This document shows positions 62,718 through 64,000 of a DNA stretch of 64,000 nucleotides, piece after piece (within the stretch, counting starts at the first letter, position 1; every line of letters starts with the position of its first letter). The DNA is from Datnioides undecimradiatus (taxonomy: Eukaryota; Chordata; Actinopteri; Lobotiformes; Datnioididae), in contig WARS01000015.1 in the NCBI GenBank assembly GCA_008933995.1, positions 8,628,861-8,692,860 of the forward strand, read 5' to 3'. A program made the position numbers and the translations under genes. The notes beneath the pieces were generated by a model, which saw only the letters and a program-made list of their open reading frames with translations, searched no databases and was not told the DNA's origin.

Positions 62718-63345
62718 CAGTGGTGGTTTTAAGATTAAGAAAATCTCTTCATCACTTAAACTGTACTGTAAAAGTGAAAAATGAACCGTATGCACAGTAA
62801 GTATGAACAGTAACATGCATTGGAAGTACAAAAGTGCATTCAGTACAATACATTAATGTCATGTAATATACCTATCTGTGTTTTATGATTTTATATTATG
62901 ATTTTGTTATTATTTTAGCAGGATGTTTGCTCTTTGAGGTCGGGCAAATTTGAGCTATTGTACTTAATGGTGGTGAGTTTAACCTATAAAACACATCATA
63001 ATTTATCAACTCAATATATGTGAACTCCTGAAAATAAGTACCTCATAACTGCTGTCAGATATATTAACTTACAGCATGTAGTGGAGAAAAAGTACATTTT
63101 ATGGCTCTGAAATGTGGTGAGAATTAAAATTATAAAGTAAAATATAATGGAGGTAAAGTATCTCATGATACAAAATGCAGTTCTTACCTTTTCCACCACT
63201 GAAAGTAACAATGCAGAGTTATAATTCTGCATAATGAGTACTTTCATTTCGATACATTGGGTACTGATAATACATTTTTAATACAGCATTTTCTATTGTC
63301 CTATTTTTACATAAATAGCAGATTGCAGTACATCTCCCACCACTG
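62718..63345. mobile_element. Composite teleost MITE, CAGTGGTGG...CCACCACTG ends
   Basis: The left end is CAGTGGTGG at 62718-62726. CCACCACTG occurs at 63193-63201 and again at 63337-63345. Between them the order 'ATGTAGTGGAGAAAAAGTAC', 'CTCTGAAATGTGGTGAG', 'TATAAAGTAAAATATAATGG' follows one orientation of a very common bony-fish element. 'TCTGCATAATGAGTACTTTC' to the final CCACCACTG follows the opposite orientation. The structure suggests two overlapping inverted, internally deleted copies. No transposase is encoded, and I see no matching target duplication at the outer ends. Confidence 0.65.
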
Positions 63346-63503
63346 CATATAATAGCAAATTGCATCAACTGTATCTCTATGCTGTAATTAGAAGTATTAT
63401 CCAAAGAGTTTGATGATGAGTTTGATTAGTATGTTTGTGTCGGTACAAAGGGGGATGGATGAAGATGACCAGAGCATTTGTTGAGCTGTTTTCCAGCTGT
63501 AAA

Positions 63504-63509
<6 letters not shown>

Positions 63510-63580
<71 letters not shown>
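63510..63580. repeat. (CT)n(CA)n compound microsatellite
   Basis: About 20 CT units pass into about 16 CA units, the same architecture as the tract at 61312-61366. Confidence 0.96.
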
Positions 63581-63583
<3 letters not shown>

Positions 63584-64000
63584 TTCTTCAATAATTGATG
63601 TGGGAGATGAGGCTCCCTAGGGGTCATCTCCTCTCTCTTCATCCCTCCAATTTTCCCCAGCTGTTCTTGGCTGTCTCCAGCTCACCTTCTCCTCTCCCAT
63701 CTTGTTACTCCTCTTCTTCTTCATCTTTCATTTCACCCCTCCATCCGTTGCCTTTCATCTTGTCTACCCATTTACATGCCTGCTGGCCCCTCATCCATTT
63801 AATGTGCTGACGGCACTTGGGGTTACCAGTTTGGTTCCAGCAATACCAAGTTGCAGTTCTTTTTCGTCTCTGCTCCGCTTGCCCTCTTCCTGTGTGTCTC
63901 TGTATCTACATCTATATCTCAGTACAATTTCACCCTCCCCCCACACACACAACCTTCACTTTGCAATTTGCTCCACACACACATACACACCGTGTTCTCT

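Larger units (their letters stand above)
45321..64000. other. Gene-poor downstream region
   Basis: 18.7 kb in which I recognise no protein-coding exon, tRNA or rRNA on either strand. It holds many microsatellites, three copies of TTAGGG at about 53153-53169, a locally duplicated motif (about 54738-54767 and 55068-55097) and a composite MITE at 62718-63345. Open frames of 60-146 codons here are low-complexity or lack family signatures. It may contain distal regulatory elements or the flank of a neighbouring gene. Confidence 0.6.

Noticed and set aside
1..64000. CRISPR array, phage, operon or bacterial mobile system
   Set aside because: The only regular repeats are dinucleotide microsatellites; the spliced gene structure is eukaryotic and no prokaryotic gene layout is present.

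Overview
The window is vertebrate nuclear DNA, most likely from a teleost fish. The evidence is one long multi-exon gene with GT..AG introns, an 86-bp intron, very dense (CA)n/(GT)n microsatellites, and decayed interspersed repeats that I recognise from bony-fish genomes. I see no bacterial gene organisation, operons or CRISPR.

The only gene I can support is a plus-strand class 6 transmembrane semaphorin, best matched to SEMA6A (sema6a). Fourteen coding exons lie between 6029 and 42110. They join in a continuous frame of 2643 nt (880 residues plus stop): most of the Sema domain, the PSI module, a variable stalk partly built from two 21-nt microexons, one transmembrane helix and a long cytoplasmic tail ending at TAG 42108-42110. 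The signal peptide and N-terminal Sema exons are not here, so the gene starts upstream of base 1. All joins were checked by phase. The SEMA6A assignment rests on protein family features recalled from memory, because no search could be run.

Layout: 1-6028 is intron; 6029-25173 holds the Sema/PSI exons; 25174-29909 holds the microexons and a His-rich stalk exon; 29910-40947 is the largest intron; 40948-42110 is the terminal coding exon; 42111 to about 45320 is the probable 3' UTR; about 45320-64000 is gene-poor sequence with microsatellites and old mobile-element relics. The identifiable relics are a Rex3/RTE-type LINE piece (about 16980-17440), a common teleost short-repeat tail (about 17519-17670), a fold-back MITE (24561-24785) and a composite MITE with CAGTGGTGG/CCACCACTG ends (62718-63345).

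The best leads are: the chain of frame-preserving cassettes K-L-M in the stalk; a 132-nt Sema exon flanked by complementary (TG)n and (CA)n tracts; unusual His-rich and Gln/His-rich insertions in the protein; and a promoter-like AP-1/CCAAT/TATA cluster inside the presumed 3' UTR. I found no clearly new biological system.
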